Positions 9,977-19,025 are shown, counted from the first letter of the stretch. The stretch is 64,000 bases of DNA from CADEEL01 sp050246475 (GCA_050246475.1 JBFWVZ010000001.1:186001-250000); one strand, 5' to 3'. Program-made: numbers and translations. Notes: generated from the letters alone by a model not told the origin.

Positions 9977-11008
9977 ATGAGCGATCAGCCGCCGCCCGCC
10001 TACAAAGGCCCCGAGCGCGTGTTTTCCGGCATGCAGCCGACGAACGGCTTGCATCTCGGCAATTATCTTGGCGCGCTCGTCAAATTCGTGGCGCTGCAGG
10101 AGAAGCACACCTGCATCTATTGCGTGGTCGATCTGCACGCGATCACGGCCGATCTCGATCCCAAGCTGCTTGCCTCCAACACGCGGGAAGTGGCGGCGGC
10201 CTACCTCGCGGCCGGCGTCGATCCCAAGCGTTCGATCATTTTCGTGCAGTCGGCCGTTCAGGCGCACACGGAGCTCGCGTGGATCTTCAATTGCGTCGCG
10301 CGCATGGGCTGGCTCGAGCGGATGACGCAATTCAAGGACAAAGCCGGCAAGCATGCGGAGCGGATGAGCGTGGGGCTCTTCGACTATCCGGTGCTGCAGG
10401 CTGCGGACATTCTTGCGTACAAGGCGACACACGTGCCCGTCGGCGAAGATCAGAAGCAGCATCTCGAGCTCTCTCGGGACATCGCGCAGAAGTTCAACAA
10501 CGATTTCGATGCGCCGGGCTTCTTCCCTCTGCCTGAGCCGCTGATTCAGGGCCCCGGCGCGCGGATCATGAGCTTGCGCGATGGTTCGAAGAAAATGTCG
10601 AAGTCGGATCTCTCCGATCAGTCGCGCATCAATCTGACGGATAGCGCCGACGTCATCGTCTCGAAGATCAAGAAAGCGACGACCGATCCTCATCCCTTGC
10701 CCGAGAGCAAGGAGGGTCTCGAAGGGCGGCCCGAGGTGGAAAACCTCGTCGGCATTTATGCCGCGATATCGGGTCAAAGCGCGGAGCAAGTGCTCGGCGA
10801 ATGGGGCGGCAAGGGATTCGGCGCTTTCAAGCCCGCGCTCGCGGATCTGGTTGCGGGCAAGCTTGCACCGATCGCAGACGAGATGCGGCGGCTCATCGCC
10901 GCGCCGGATCATCTCAACTCCATTCTGCGCGACGGCGCCGCGCGCGCGGATGCGATCGCGGCGCCGATCATGGACGACGTGCGCAAGATTGTCGGCTTCT
11001 GGCGCTAA
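9977..11008 (+). CDS. trpS: Tryptophanyl-tRNA synthetase
   Basis: Class Ic aminoacyl-tRNA synthetase charging tRNA-Trp in the cytoplasm. The protein has 343 residues, the normal bacterial length. The HIGH-type motif appears in PTNGLHLGNYLGAL near residues 19-32. The class-conserved GEDQKQHLEL is near residue 155, and KKMSKSD is around residues 205-211. It lies immediately behind murJ on the same strand. No attenuator or leader peptide is apparent in the 17-base gap. Confidence 0.97.
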   Translation: MSDQPPPAYKGPERVFSGMQPTNGLHLGNYLGALVKFVALQEKHTCIYCVVDLHAITADLDPKLLASNTREVAAAYLAAGVDPKRSIIFVQSAVQAHTELAWIFNCVARMGWLERMTQFKDKAGKHAERMSVGLFDYPVLQAADILAYKATHVPVGEDQKQHLELSRDIAQKFNNDFDAPGFFPLPEPLIQGPGARIMSLRDGSKKMSKSDLSDQSRINLTDSADVIVSKIKKATTDPHPLPESKEGLEGRPEVENLVGIYAAISGQSAEQVLGEWGGKGFGAFKPALADLVAGKLAPIADEMRRLIAAPDHLNSILRDGAARADAIAAPIMDDVRKIVGFWR

Positions 11009-11103
11009 TTCTCCCCACGCATTGAGGCGTTTATGCGGGCATGCGCCGCAGCGACGCGCCCGCGCGCGCGGCTAATCTCGCGGCAAGACTCCGGAGACGC
11101 GCC

Positions 11104-11610
11104 ATGCGCATTCTGATCGCAACCCTGCTTTCCGTTGCTGCGGCGAGTTTCGTTCACCTCGTTTCGTCGCGCGCGGAAGCGCACGAATATTCGATCGGCG
11201 CGCTCACGATCGAGCACCCGACGTTGCTGCCGCCGCCGGCGAGCCGGGCGGCGACTGCCGGCTATCTCGTCATTGTCAATAATGGCGACGGCGCGGACCG
11301 CCTTCTCTCGGCGACGAGCCCCGACGCCGAGCGCATCGAAATCCATCAAACCAGCATCGCGGCCGATCTCAGCGTGCACATGATCGAGGCGCGCGACGGG
11401 GTTCCCATTCTTCCGCATGGGCGGACGGTGTTCGAATCGGGCGGACTTCACCTGATGGTGATTGGGCTCCGCCGCGCGCTTGCCGAAGGCGACAGCATCG
11501 CGATCACCTTGCGCTTTGAGGATGCAGGCGAAGTTGCGGTGCGCGCGAATGTCGAGCGGCCCCGCGCCGGCGCGCACGATCACGACAATCATGGCGGACA
11601 CGGCCGCTAA
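11104..11610 (+). CDS. Periplasmic copper chaperone, PCuAC family
   Basis: Likely delivers Cu(I) in the periplasm, in characterised relatives to the CuA site of cytochrome oxidase. From the ATG at 11104 the 168-residue product has a signal peptide ending at about AEA/HEYS (residue 26). The family metal motif is present as H81, M93, H116 and M118 (spacing H-x11-M-x22-H-x-M). A His-rich tail (HDHDNHGGHGR) may add metal binding. An upstream in-frame ATG at 11041 would add 21 Arg/Ala-rich residues that would spoil the signal peptide, so I reject it. No cytochrome oxidase or Sco gene is nearby in this window. Confidence 0.88.
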   Translation: MRILIATLLSVAAASFVHLVSSRAEAHEYSIGALTIEHPTLLPPPASRAATAGYLVIVNNGDGADRLLSATSPDAERIEIHQTSIAADLSVHMIEARDGVPILPHGRTVFESGGLHLMVIGLRRALAEGDSIAITLRFEDAGEVAVRANVERPRAGAHDHDNHGGHGR

Positions 11611-11630
11611 ATCCGCCTAAGGCGCACTGG

Positions 11631-12500
11631 ATGCGCCTCAACCGATTCTACCGCGGGCTCCGGGACGCCGTCCGGCGTGCGCCGCGACTCGGCCTGCGCC
11701 GGCGTTTCGTGCGCTGGGCGCGGATGAGCATCGCGTTCGCGCTGACGATCGGCGTCATCGCGTTGATCGCAGCGTTCGTCGTTGCGGCGCGGAGCGGCGT
11801 TCATGCGATCGATTCCGCGATCGCATTGGAAGTCGAGCCGGGGCGTTCGGCGTCGGTCCAGGCGGTCGAACGCGTGTTCGCCCTAAGCGCGGACGACGAG
11901 AGCGCCTTCGACGAAGCGCGGCTCTTCGCGCCCGCCGCGCAGCTGAGGCGCGAGCGGCTCTTTCAAGCCGGCGCCGAAGAGGCCGCGATCGCATTTCTAG
12001 GAGAAGTCGAAGTCGCCGCGGGCGCGGAGGCGCCGGCGCTGCTTGAGTTGCGCGCGGAGTTGGAGACGGATGGAACACTCGACCGGGGGCGCATCCGGGA
12101 AGCGCTTTCGCGGCTCGCGGCGGCCGCCGCGCGGGGCGATGTGCGGCTGCGCGCGATGCAGGCGTCGCTCACCGAGATTGCGCTCGCGCGACTCGGCGCG
12201 CGCCAAAGAGCGCTTTCCGCGCGGGTCGCCGAAAGTGGGCGGCTCTTTACGTCGGACGAGGACGAACGCGCCTTCTACGGCGCCCGCGGCGAGGCCTATG
12301 CCTGGGCGCTGACGCTGCGCGGCGCGGCGCGCGATTTCGGCGCGCGCTTTCCCGAAGCAGCGCTCGGGGCGCTCGATCGCGCGGGCGCCTACCAGCCGCT
12401 CTTCGTGATGAACGGATCGCGCGGCGCGGCGCTCGTTCCCAACCACCTAGCCATTCTTGCGCTAGACCTTGCGGACGCGGAGGCGGCGCTTGCTCAATAG
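11631..12500 (+). CDS. Membrane-anchored protein, possibly DUF2333 family
   Basis: A 289-residue protein with a basic N-terminus, one transmembrane helix at about residues 33-53 and a large, Ala/Arg/Glu-rich soluble part that should be periplasmic and mostly helical. The C-terminal PLFVMNGSRGA followed by VPNHLAILALDL resembles the end of DUF2333 proteins as I remember them, but I cannot confirm it by search. It follows the copper chaperone by 20 bases on the same strand and precedes a universal stress protein. No catalytic motif is visible, and function is unknown. Confidence 0.6.
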   Translation: MRLNRFYRGLRDAVRRAPRLGLRRRFVRWARMSIAFALTIGVIALIAAFVVAARSGVHAIDSAIALEVEPGRSASVQAVERVFALSADDESAFDEARLFAPAAQLRRERLFQAGAEEAAIAFLGEVEVAAGAEAPALLELRAELETDGTLDRGRIREALSRLAAAAARGDVRLRAMQASLTEIALARLGARQRALSARVAESGRLFTSDEDERAFYGARGEAYAWALTLRGAARDFGARFPEAALGALDRAGAYQPLFVMNGSRGAALVPNHLAILALDLADAEAALAQ

Positions 12501-12524
12501 AGCGGCTTCGGCGACGATCAGGCC

Positions 12525-13013
12525 ATGAGCGCAGGCTTCAAATTTCTCGTCATCGCCGACGAGAGCCCGGAGTTTCCGGCGGCGCTCTTCTATGCGGCGC
12601 TGCGCGCGAAATTCTCGGGGAGCGCCGTCGTGATGCTGCGCGTGGTGGAGCCGACGGAGCCGGCTGAATGGGTGTCGGTTTCGGAAGAGATTCGCCGCCA
12701 GGCCGCTGAGGCCGCCGAGGCGCTCACGCAGCGCCTCGCCGCGGAAGTCTGGGCCGAGACGGGGCTCACGGTCGAAACCGTCATCCGCGAGGGCGATCTC
12801 AAAGGCGAGATCAAGCGGCTCATCGAGGAAGACAAGGCGATCAAGATCGTGACGCTTGCGGCGGGCGCCGGGCAAAGCGGGCCTGGGCCGCTCGTTTCCT
12901 CCTTGGCGCGGGGCACGTCGCTCGCCGGGCGCGCGATTCCGGTGCTGGTGGTGCCGGGCGCGCTGTCCAAGGACGAGATCAAGGCGCTGGCGGAGCCCTT
13001 GGCCGCCGGTTGA
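12525..13013 (+). CDS. Universal stress protein (UspA family)
   Basis: A 162-residue single-domain Usp fold protein, probably a cytoplasmic dimer. The opening strand FKFLVIADESPEF, a middle VVMLRVVEP strand and the closing glycine-rich stretch through IPVLVVPG match the family layout. The ATP-binding G-x2-G-x9-G pattern is only loosely matched, so nucleotide binding is uncertain. It lies 24 bases after the preceding membrane protein and 31 bases before the Nfu gene. Usp next to Nfu/NifU is a recurrent alphaproteobacterial neighbourhood in my experience. Confidence 0.85.
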   Translation: MSAGFKFLVIADESPEFPAALFYAALRAKFSGSAVVMLRVVEPTEPAEWVSVSEEIRRQAAEAAEALTQRLAAEVWAETGLTVETVIREGDLKGEIKRLIEEDKAIKIVTLAAGAGQSGPGPLVSSLARGTSLAGRAIPVLVVPGALSKDEIKALAEPLAAG

Positions 13014-13044
13014 CCGCGCACGGCGATGAGCCCACTTGAAGCGA

Positions 13045-13623
13045 ATGTTCATCCAAACGGAATCCACGCCTAATCCGCAGACGCTCAAATTTTTGCCCGG
13101 ACGCGATGTGCTTGGGCAGGGCGGGCGCGAATTCGCAAACGCAGAGGCGGCGCACGCCTCGCCGCTCGCGGAAGCGGTGTTCGCCGTCGAAGGCGTGAAG
13201 CGCGTTTATCTCGGGCCGGATTTTCTCACCGCGACGAAGGACGAAGGCGAGGAATGGGCGCACCTGAAGCCCGCAATCCTTGCAGCCATCATGGACCATT
13301 TCGTCGCGCAGCGGCCGGTGCTTGCCGCGGGCGCGAGCGCGGCCGCCGACGAAGAGGAAGACGATACGGTCTATGAAGGCGAGGCCGCCGAGATCGTGGC
13401 GCAGCTCAAGGACCTAATCGACACGCGCATACGCCCGGCCGTCGCGCGCGACGGCGGCGACGTGCTCTTCCATTCCTGGGACCACGACGATGGGATCGTG
13501 CGGCTCACTATGCGCGGCGCGTGCGCGGGATGTCCCTCGTCCGCGATGACGCTCAAGCAGGGCATCGAGAACATGCTGCGGCACTACGTGCCGGAAGTGA
13601 ATCGCGTGGAGCAGGCGTTCTAG
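13045..13623 (+). CDS. Nfu/NifU-type iron-sulfur cluster carrier
   Basis: Carries and hands over Fe-S clusters to client proteins. The 192-residue product has an N-terminal Nfu_N domain (FIQTESTPNPQTLKFLPG) and a C-terminal NifU domain containing the cluster-binding CxxC in CAGCPSSAMTLKQG. An acidic linker (DEEEDDTVYEGE) separates them. I start it at the ATG at 13045, which gives the family's usual MFIQTESTPNP beginning; a TTG nine bases upstream is possible. A plausible client nearby is MiaB, a radical-SAM Fe-S enzyme encoded about 1.6 kb downstream. Confidence 0.93.
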   Translation: MFIQTESTPNPQTLKFLPGRDVLGQGGREFANAEAAHASPLAEAVFAVEGVKRVYLGPDFLTATKDEGEEWAHLKPAILAAIMDHFVAQRPVLAAGASAAADEEEDDTVYEGEAAEIVAQLKDLIDTRIRPAVARDGGDVLFHSWDHDDGIVRLTMRGACAGCPSSAMTLKQGIENMLRHYVPEVNRVEQAF

Positions 13624-13645
13624 GCATGCGCGGCAACGCGCCTCG

Positions 13646-14278
13646 ATGATCATCATGGGTATCGATACGGCGCTCGACGCCTGCTCGATCGCGCTCGTGC
13701 GCGGCGGCGAGACGCTGGCTCATCTTTCGGAAGCGATGCAGCGTGGGCAAGCCGAGCGCATCGCACCGATGGCGCGCGCAGCGATGGCGACGGCGGGGAT
13801 TGCTTTTTCCGAGATCAACCGCGTCGGCGTGACAGTTGGGCCGGGGAGCTTCACGGGCGTACGCGTGGGCCTCGCTTTCGCGCGCGGACTAGCGCTGGCG
13901 CTTTCAGTTCCGTGCCTTGGCGTGTCGACGCTTGAAGCGCTCGCGTTGGCGCAAGGCGCTGACGGCCTGCGCGGCGGAGTCATCGCCACGCCCGGCGCGC
14001 TCTATGGCGCGCTCTATAAAGCCGGAGCGGTTGTCATCGCGCCCAAGCGGTTCGAGACGATCGAGGAGTCCGCGGCGGCCTTCGCGGCTGCGGCCGCGGG
14101 ACGCTCGTTTTCGCTCGCAGGCCCGGGCGCGGCGGCGCTCGCAGCGACGATCGACAATGCGGAGGCGCGCGAGCGCGCCGCCGCCGACGCGGCGTTCTTG
14201 GCGAAGCATGCGGCATCGCTCGATCCCGCCGCGCATCCGCCCGGGCCGCAATATCTGCGCGCAGCGCTGCTCACGTGA
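13646..14278 (+). CDS. tsaB: tRNA threonylcarbamoyladenosine biosynthesis protein TsaB
   Basis: Non-catalytic partner of TsaD/TsaE in making t6A37 on ANN-decoding tRNAs. The 210-residue product shows the ASKHA-fold signatures GIDTALDACSIALV at the N-terminus and GPGSFTGVRVGLAFARGL around residues 70-87. The central part is Ala-rich. The start could be residue 1 (MIIMGID) or the fourth residue; the difference is trivial. It overlaps rimI by the GTGA tetranucleotide, indicating translational coupling. The tsaB-rimI pairing is classic. Confidence 0.93.
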   Translation: MIIMGIDTALDACSIALVRGGETLAHLSEAMQRGQAERIAPMARAAMATAGIAFSEINRVGVTVGPGSFTGVRVGLAFARGLALALSVPCLGVSTLEALALAQGADGLRGGVIATPGALYGALYKAGAVVIAPKRFETIEESAAAFAAAAAGRSFSLAGPGAAALAATIDNAEARERAAADAAFLAKHAASLDPAAHPPGPQYLRAALLT

Positions 14279-14721
14279 GCCTTGCGATCAGATCCGCGCG
14301 GGATTGGAGCGCAACGGCGCTCGCCGCGACCCATGCACAGTGCTTCGCGCGCGGGTGGAGCGCAGATGAGATCGACGCGCTCTTGATGTTGCCGAACGTG
14401 ATCGCGTTCGCGACAGGGGATCAGGAGCTCACGGGTTTCATCCTGACGCGCGTTCAAGCGGACGAAGCCGAAATTGTGACATTGGCCGTCGCACCCGCGT
14501 CACGGCGCCAAGGCGCGGGGCGTGCGTTGACAGCACAAAGCATGGCGGCCGCGCGCGCAGTGGGCGCGGCGACGATGTTTCTTGAGGTGGAGGCAGGGAA
14601 CACGGCCGCGCGCGGGCTCTATGAGTCGTTGGGATTCGAAGAGGCGGGTGTGCGGCGCGGCTATTACACAACGCCGGAAGGACCGCGCGACGCGCGCGTG
14701 ATGCGAGCGAATCTTAGCTGA
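14275..14721 (+). CDS. rimI: Ribosomal-protein-alanine N-acetyltransferase RimI-like
   Basis: GNAT-fold acetyltransferase predicted to acetylate the N-terminal alanine of ribosomal protein S18. The 148-residue product carries the acetyl-CoA loop (VAPASRRQGAGRAL) and the C-terminal NTAARGLYESLGFEEAGVRRGYY block typical of RimI when read across both halves. It starts at a GTG inside the tsaB stop region (GTGA overlap), which fixes the start and implies coupling to tsaB. fur follows after 50 bases. Confidence 0.9.
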   Translation: MSLAIRSARDWSATALAATHAQCFARGWSADEIDALLMLPNVIAFATGDQELTGFILTRVQADEAEIVTLAVAPASRRQGAGRALTAQSMAAARAVGAATMFLEVEAGNTAARGLYESLGFEEAGVRRGYYTTPEGPRDARVMRANLS

Positions 14722-14771
14722 AACCAGCGCGGATTCTGGACACGCGGCGCGCGAGCGCGCATATCTCCGGC

Positions 14772-15206
14772 ATGGACCGGATCGAAAAACTCTGCGTCGA
14801 AAAGGGGATGCGAATGACGGAGCAGCGGCGCGTCATCGCGCGCGTGCTTTCCGTGTCGAAAGACCATCCCGACGTTGAGGAATTGCATCGCCGCGCCGTG
14901 GCGATCGATCCGCATATTTCGATCGCGACGGTTTACCGGACGGTGCGGCTGTTCGAAGAGGCGGGGATTCTCGAACGGCACGATTTCCGCGACGGGCGCT
15001 CGCGCTACGAGGAAATGCCCGAGACGCATCACGATCACCTCATCGACATGAAGACCGGCCAGGTCGTCGAGTTCGTGGACGAGGAGATCGAGCGGCTGCA
15101 AAAGATCATCGCCGAACGGCTTGGCTACCGGCTCGTCGATCATAGACTTGAACTCTACGGCGTGCCGCTCGAAGATGCGCCGCGCAAGGCCGCCAAGCGC
15201 GGGTAG
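14772..15206 (+). CDS. fur: Fur-family metalloregulator (alphaproteobacterial Fur/Mur type)
   Basis: Metal-responsive winged-helix repressor. The 144-residue product has the DNA-recognition segment ISIATVYRTVRLFEEAGIL and a metal-site His cluster in THHDHLID. The C-terminal structural-zinc CxxC pairs of gammaproteobacterial Fur are absent; the equivalent position reads DMKTGQVVEF. That is typical of rhizobial Fur/Mur, which often answers to manganese rather than iron, so the metal specificity here is open. It sits in the conserved rimI-fur-miaB order, with its own 50-base upstream gap. Confidence 0.9.
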   Translation: MDRIEKLCVEKGMRMTEQRRVIARVLSVSKDHPDVEELHRRAVAIDPHISIATVYRTVRLFEEAGILERHDFRDGRSRYEEMPETHHDHLIDMKTGQVVEFVDEEIERLQKIIAERLGYRLVDHRLELYGVPLEDAPRKAAKRG

Positions 15207-15268
15207 CGCCAGGAACGCTCAGGCACTAGGATCGGGCCTCGTTTCAGATCGCGGTTGAAAACACTTTC

Positions 15269-16618
15269 ATGGGCACGCCCGGCGAGGCCAGACGCCTCAA
15301 GCGCCTCTTCATCGACACCTATGGCTGCCAGATGAACGTGTACGATTCCGAGCGTATGCGCGATGTGCTGGCGCCGCTCGGCTACACCAGCACGAATGCG
15401 CCTGAGGAGGCCGACCTCGTCATTCTCAACACGTGCCACATTCGTGAGAAGGCCACGGAGAAGGTGTTCTCGGAAATTGGGCGGCTGCGGCAGATCAAGG
15501 AAGCGCGGCGTGCGGAAGGCGGCGATCTGACGATCGCGGTGGCGGGGTGCGTCGCGCAGGCCGAAGGGGAGGAGATCGTTCGCCGCGCGCCGGCGGTCGA
15601 TCTCGTCGTCGGCCCGCAATCCTATCACAAGCTGCCGGAGCTCATCGCGAGGGCGGCGCGCGCCAAGGGTGCTGCGCTCGAGACCGAATTCACGGCGGAG
15701 AAAAAGTTCGACGCGCTGCCAAAGCGCTCGGCGGACGGCGTCTCGGCGTTTCTCTCCGTGCAGGAAGGCTGCGACAAGTTCTGCACGTTCTGCGTGGTGC
15801 CCTATACGCGCGGCGCCGAATTCTCGCGCCCGGTCGCGGATGTGATCGCGGAGGCGCGCGCGTTGGCCGACCAGGGCGTGCGGGAGATCACGCTGATCGG
15901 GCAGAACGTCAACGCCTATCACGGCGGAACCGATCTCGCGGGACTCATCGAGGCCGTTGCGCGGATCGAGGGCGTAGCGCGCATTCGCTATACGACAAGC
16001 CATCCGCTGGAGATGGATGACGAGCTGATCGCACTGCACGGCGGCGAGCCCAAGCTCATGCCGTATCTACATCTGCCTGTTCAGTCGGGCTCGACGCGCA
16101 TTTTGAAGGCGATGAATCGGCGCCACAGCGCCGACGACTATCTGACGATTGCCGCAAAGCTCAGAGCGGCGCGCGCCGACATCGCGCTTTCGACCGATTT
16201 CATCGTCGGCTTTCCAGGCGAGCGGGAGCAGGAATTCGAGGAGACGCTCGCGCTCGCGCGTGCGATCGGCTTTGCATCAGCATACTCGTTCAAATATTCG
16301 CGCCGGCCCGGCACGCCCGCTTCGGCGATGCAGGGGCAGGTGGCTGAAGACGTGAAGGCAGAGCGGCTCGCGCGCCTGCAGGGGGTCCTCTTCGAGCGGC
16401 AACGCGCGTTCAACGCATCGTGCATAGGGCGCGAGCTTGACGTGCTCGTCGCGCAGAGGGGGCGCAAAGCCGGCCAAATCCATGGGCGCAGCCCCTATAT
16501 GCAGAGCGTGCATTTCGCAGGCGACGCCGCCCAGATCGGACAAATTGTCCGTGTACGGATCAAAGCGGCTTCGCAAAACTCGTTGACGGGCGCGGCGCTC
16601 CAAGCGGCGGCGGCATGA
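15269..16618 (+). CDS. miaB: tRNA-2-methylthio-N6-dimethylallyladenosine synthase MiaB
   Basis: Radical-SAM methylthiotransferase that modifies A37 of UNN-decoding tRNAs. The 449-residue product contains the N-terminal cluster domain with three separated cysteines (YGCQMN, NTCHIR, AGCVAQ). The radical SAM motif C-x3-C-x2-C sits in EGCDKFCTFCVVPY near residue 170. A C-terminal TRAM-like domain ends the protein. The ATG at 15269 is preceded by a 62-base gap after fur. The gene overlaps phoH by ATGA, beginning a tightly coupled miaB-phoH-ybeY-corC set. Confidence 0.96.
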   Translation: MGTPGEARRLKRLFIDTYGCQMNVYDSERMRDVLAPLGYTSTNAPEEADLVILNTCHIREKATEKVFSEIGRLRQIKEARRAEGGDLTIAVAGCVAQAEGEEIVRRAPAVDLVVGPQSYHKLPELIARAARAKGAALETEFTAEKKFDALPKRSADGVSAFLSVQEGCDKFCTFCVVPYTRGAEFSRPVADVIAEARALADQGVREITLIGQNVNAYHGGTDLAGLIEAVARIEGVARIRYTTSHPLEMDDELIALHGGEPKLMPYLHLPVQSGSTRILKAMNRRHSADDYLTIAAKLRAARADIALSTDFIVGFPGEREQEFEETLALARAIGFASAYSFKYSRRPGTPASAMQGQVAEDVKAERLARLQGVLFERQRAFNASCIGRELDVLVAQRGRKAGQIHGRSPYMQSVHFAGDAAQIGQIVRVRIKAASQNSLTGAALQAAAA

Positions 16619-17631
16619 GCGGCGCACGCGAGGATCTGAAGCACGTCATCCGGTTCGACGACGTCGAGACCGCGCAAGCCGTGGCGGGGCCGCTTCACCG
16701 GCACCTCGCGCTCATCCAGGAAGCGTTTCGAGATCGAAGCGCCGCGCGCGGCAAGCCGAGCTACAATGTGGTGATCGACGCGCGCGGCAGCGAAGTGACG
16801 CTTTCGGCGCCAGCGGGCGCGGAGAACGACCTCAAGCGCGCACAACGGATTGTCGAGACGCTCATCGAGCAGGCGCGCCTCAAGCGCCGCATCGGCGAGA
16901 GCGAAGTCCTGGCCGCGATCGCTTTTTCGGAACCCGGCGAAGAGGCGCAACCGGTGCGCGGGTTGCCGCAACTTGGGGGCCTGACGCTCAGGACGCCACG
17001 GCAAATGCACTACGCCGAGGCGCTGCGCGACGAGGCGCTCGATCTCATTTTCGGCGTCGGCCCCGCCGGCACCGGCAAAACCTTTCTGGCGGTGGCGGCC
17101 GCGGTCGAGGCGATGAAGCAAGAGCGCGTCGATCGCATCGTGGTGACGCGCCCAGCCGTCGAGGCCGGCGAAAAGCTCGGCTACCTGCCGGGCGACCTCG
17201 CGGAGAAGGTCGATCCCTATCTGCAACCCATCTGGGACGCTTTCCGCAGCCAGATGGGCGAGACGGACCTGCGCAACAGACGCGACCGGCGGCAAATCGA
17301 GGTCGCGCCGCTTGCCTTCATGCGCGGGCGCACTCTGTCGAACGCTTTCGTGATCGTGGATGAAGCGCAGAACGCTACAATCCTTCAAATGAAGATGGTG
17401 CTGACGCGCCTGGGCGAGGGCTCGCGGATGGTGGTGACGGGCGATCCCTCGCAGAGCGATCTTCCGCGTTCGGACCATTCCGGACTCGCGCATGCGCTCA
17501 AGATTCTCGATGGGCTCGACGGCGTCGAGATCATCCGCTTCGGCACGCAGGACGTTGTGCGACACCGCCTCGTGGCCCGCATCATTCAGGCTTATGACAG
17601 CGACGAGGCCGCGCGCGCGGGGGGCGGGTGA
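16615..17631 (+). CDS. PhoH-like P-loop ATPase
   Basis: A 338-residue PhoH family protein, thought to act in RNA metabolism together with YbeY. The Walker A GPAGTGKT is at about residues 149-156, and the Walker B region reads AFVIVDEAQNAT. A downstream VVTGDPSQSDLP segment is also typical of the helicase-like PhoH core. The N-terminal about 110 residues form the extra domain found in the long PhoH/YbeZ form. It overlaps miaB by four bases, and its stop is immediately followed by the ybeY ATG, so translation of the three is probably coupled. Confidence 0.94.
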   Translation: MSGAREDLKHVIRFDDVETAQAVAGPLHRHLALIQEAFRDRSAARGKPSYNVVIDARGSEVTLSAPAGAENDLKRAQRIVETLIEQARLKRRIGESEVLAAIAFSEPGEEAQPVRGLPQLGGLTLRTPRQMHYAEALRDEALDLIFGVGPAGTGKTFLAVAAAVEAMKQERVDRIVVTRPAVEAGEKLGYLPGDLAEKVDPYLQPIWDAFRSQMGETDLRNRRDRRQIEVAPLAFMRGRTLSNAFVIVDEAQNATILQMKMVLTRLGEGSRMVVTGDPSQSDLPRSDHSGLAHALKILDGLDGVEIIRFGTQDVVRHRLVARIIQAYDSDEAARAGGG

Positions 17632-18087
17632 ATGGTCGTTGAGGCTCTCGTCGCGGACGCCCGGTGGGATGGCGCGCTTGGCGAGGCGCCGGAGCGTTTC
17701 GCGGCGCGGGTGCTGGCTGCGGCGAGCGCCGCGGAGTCTCGCGACGGCGAAGTCTCGATTGCGTTCGGAGACGACGCGATGCTGCACGCGCTCAATTTCG
17801 CGCATCGCGGCCAGGACAAGGCGACGAACGTTTTGTCGTTTCCCGCCGCCGCGCCGGGCGACCTGCTCGGCGACGTGGCGCTTGCCTACGAGACGCTCGC
17901 GACGGAAGCGCAGACGCAGGGAAAGACTTTCGCGGCGCATGCCGCGCATCTTCTGGTGCACGGGTTTCTTCATCTTTTGGGCTATGATCATGAAACTGAC
18001 GCCGACGCCGCGCGCATGGAGGCGCGCGAACGCGCTATATTGGCGGACCTTGGCGTTGCCGATCCGTACGCGGCCGATGAGACCTAA
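17632..18087 (+). CDS. ybeY: Endoribonuclease YbeY
   Basis: Metal-dependent single-strand endoribonuclease for 16S rRNA 3'-end maturation and ribosome quality control. The 151-residue product has the diagnostic zinc motif with His110, His114 and His120 (HGFLHLLGYDH). The upstream ATNVLSFP signature is also present. The ATG directly abuts the phoH stop with zero spacing. corC follows after eight bases. The miaB-phoH-ybeY-corC-lnt order is conserved widely in Proteobacteria. Confidence 0.95.
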   Translation: MVVEALVADARWDGALGEAPERFAARVLAAASAAESRDGEVSIAFGDDAMLHALNFAHRGQDKATNVLSFPAAAPGDLLGDVALAYETLATEAQTQGKTFAAHAAHLLVHGFLHLLGYDHETDADAARMEARERAILADLGVADPYAADET

Positions 18088-18095
18088 CGCGAATT

Positions 18096-19025
18096 ATGGC
18101 TGACCTTCCCGAACCCTCCGAACCTCCATCGCGATCGCGCGCAAGCCTTTGGCGAAGGCTGGCGCGCCGAATCATTCATGCCGGGGGCGGCGTCGGCGGC
18201 GACGTCGCGGCCGCGCTCGCCGACCGCGAAGAACGCGGCGAAGCGATGGAGACCGCGCAAAAGGACATGATCCTCAAAGCGGCGTGGTTCGACCGGCTGC
18301 GCGTGGAGGACGTGATGCGGCCGCGTGCGGACATCATTGCGATCGAAGCAGCGGCGACGCTTGGCGAGGCCGCCCACGCCTTTTCGGAAAGCCAGCACTC
18401 GCGGCTCCCCATCTTCCGCGAGACGCTCGACGATCCGCTGGGCTTCGTCCACGTGCGGGATGTGTTGGCGCTGCTGGCGCCCGACGATGAGGGGGAGGCG
18501 AAGGCCAAGTTCTCAGACCGCGTGCTTACGCGCATCAAGCGCGACATTCTCTACGTGCCGCAGTCAATGAAGCTCTCCACGCTGTTCTTGAAGATGCAGT
18601 CGAGCCGGATACATCTTGCGCTCGTCGTCGATGAGTATGGCGGGACCGACGGGCTCGTCTCGATGGAGGATCTGGTTGAACAGATCGTCGGTGAAATCGA
18701 AGACGAACACGATGAGGATTCTGGCCTCATCCAGCAGAAGCCCGGCGGTGCGATCGAAGCGGATGGGCGCGCCGAGATCGACAAGCTGGAGCAGGCCGCC
18801 GGCGCAAGCCTGGCGCTGCCAGAACATGAAGACGAGTTCGACACTGCCGGCGGGCTCGCTGTAGCGCTTGCCGGGCGGGTGCCGGAACGAGGCGAGATCC
18901 TGCGCCATCCGGCCGGATTCGACATCGAAATCGTCGATTCCGATCCGCGCCGGGTGAAGCGGGTGCGTGTTCGCGCGGCCCCGCCTGGGGCACAAAGCGG
19001 GGAGCAAGCCGCGCCGGCTGCTTGA
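18096..19025 (+). CDS. CBS-domain protein CorC/HlyC-like
   Basis: A 309-residue cytoplasmic protein with a tandem CBS pair (from VEDVMRPRADIIAIE through about residue 200) and a C-terminal CorC_HlyC transporter-associated domain (DTAGGLAVALAG region). Characterised relatives are linked to magnesium/cobalt efflux or tolerance. It lacks the DUF21 membrane domain of the larger homologues, so it would be peripheral. It lies eight bases after ybeY and 30 bases before lnt. The C-terminus is Pro/Ala-rich and seems unstructured. Confidence 0.9.
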   Translation: MADLPEPSEPPSRSRASLWRRLARRIIHAGGGVGGDVAAALADREERGEAMETAQKDMILKAAWFDRLRVEDVMRPRADIIAIEAAATLGEAAHAFSESQHSRLPIFRETLDDPLGFVHVRDVLALLAPDDEGEAKAKFSDRVLTRIKRDILYVPQSMKLSTLFLKMQSSRIHLALVVDEYGGTDGLVSMEDLVEQIVGEIEDEHDEDSGLIQQKPGGAIEADGRAEIDKLEQAAGASLALPEHEDEFDTAGGLAVALAGRVPERGEILRHPAGFDIEIVDSDPRRVKRVRVRAAPPGAQSGEQAAPAA

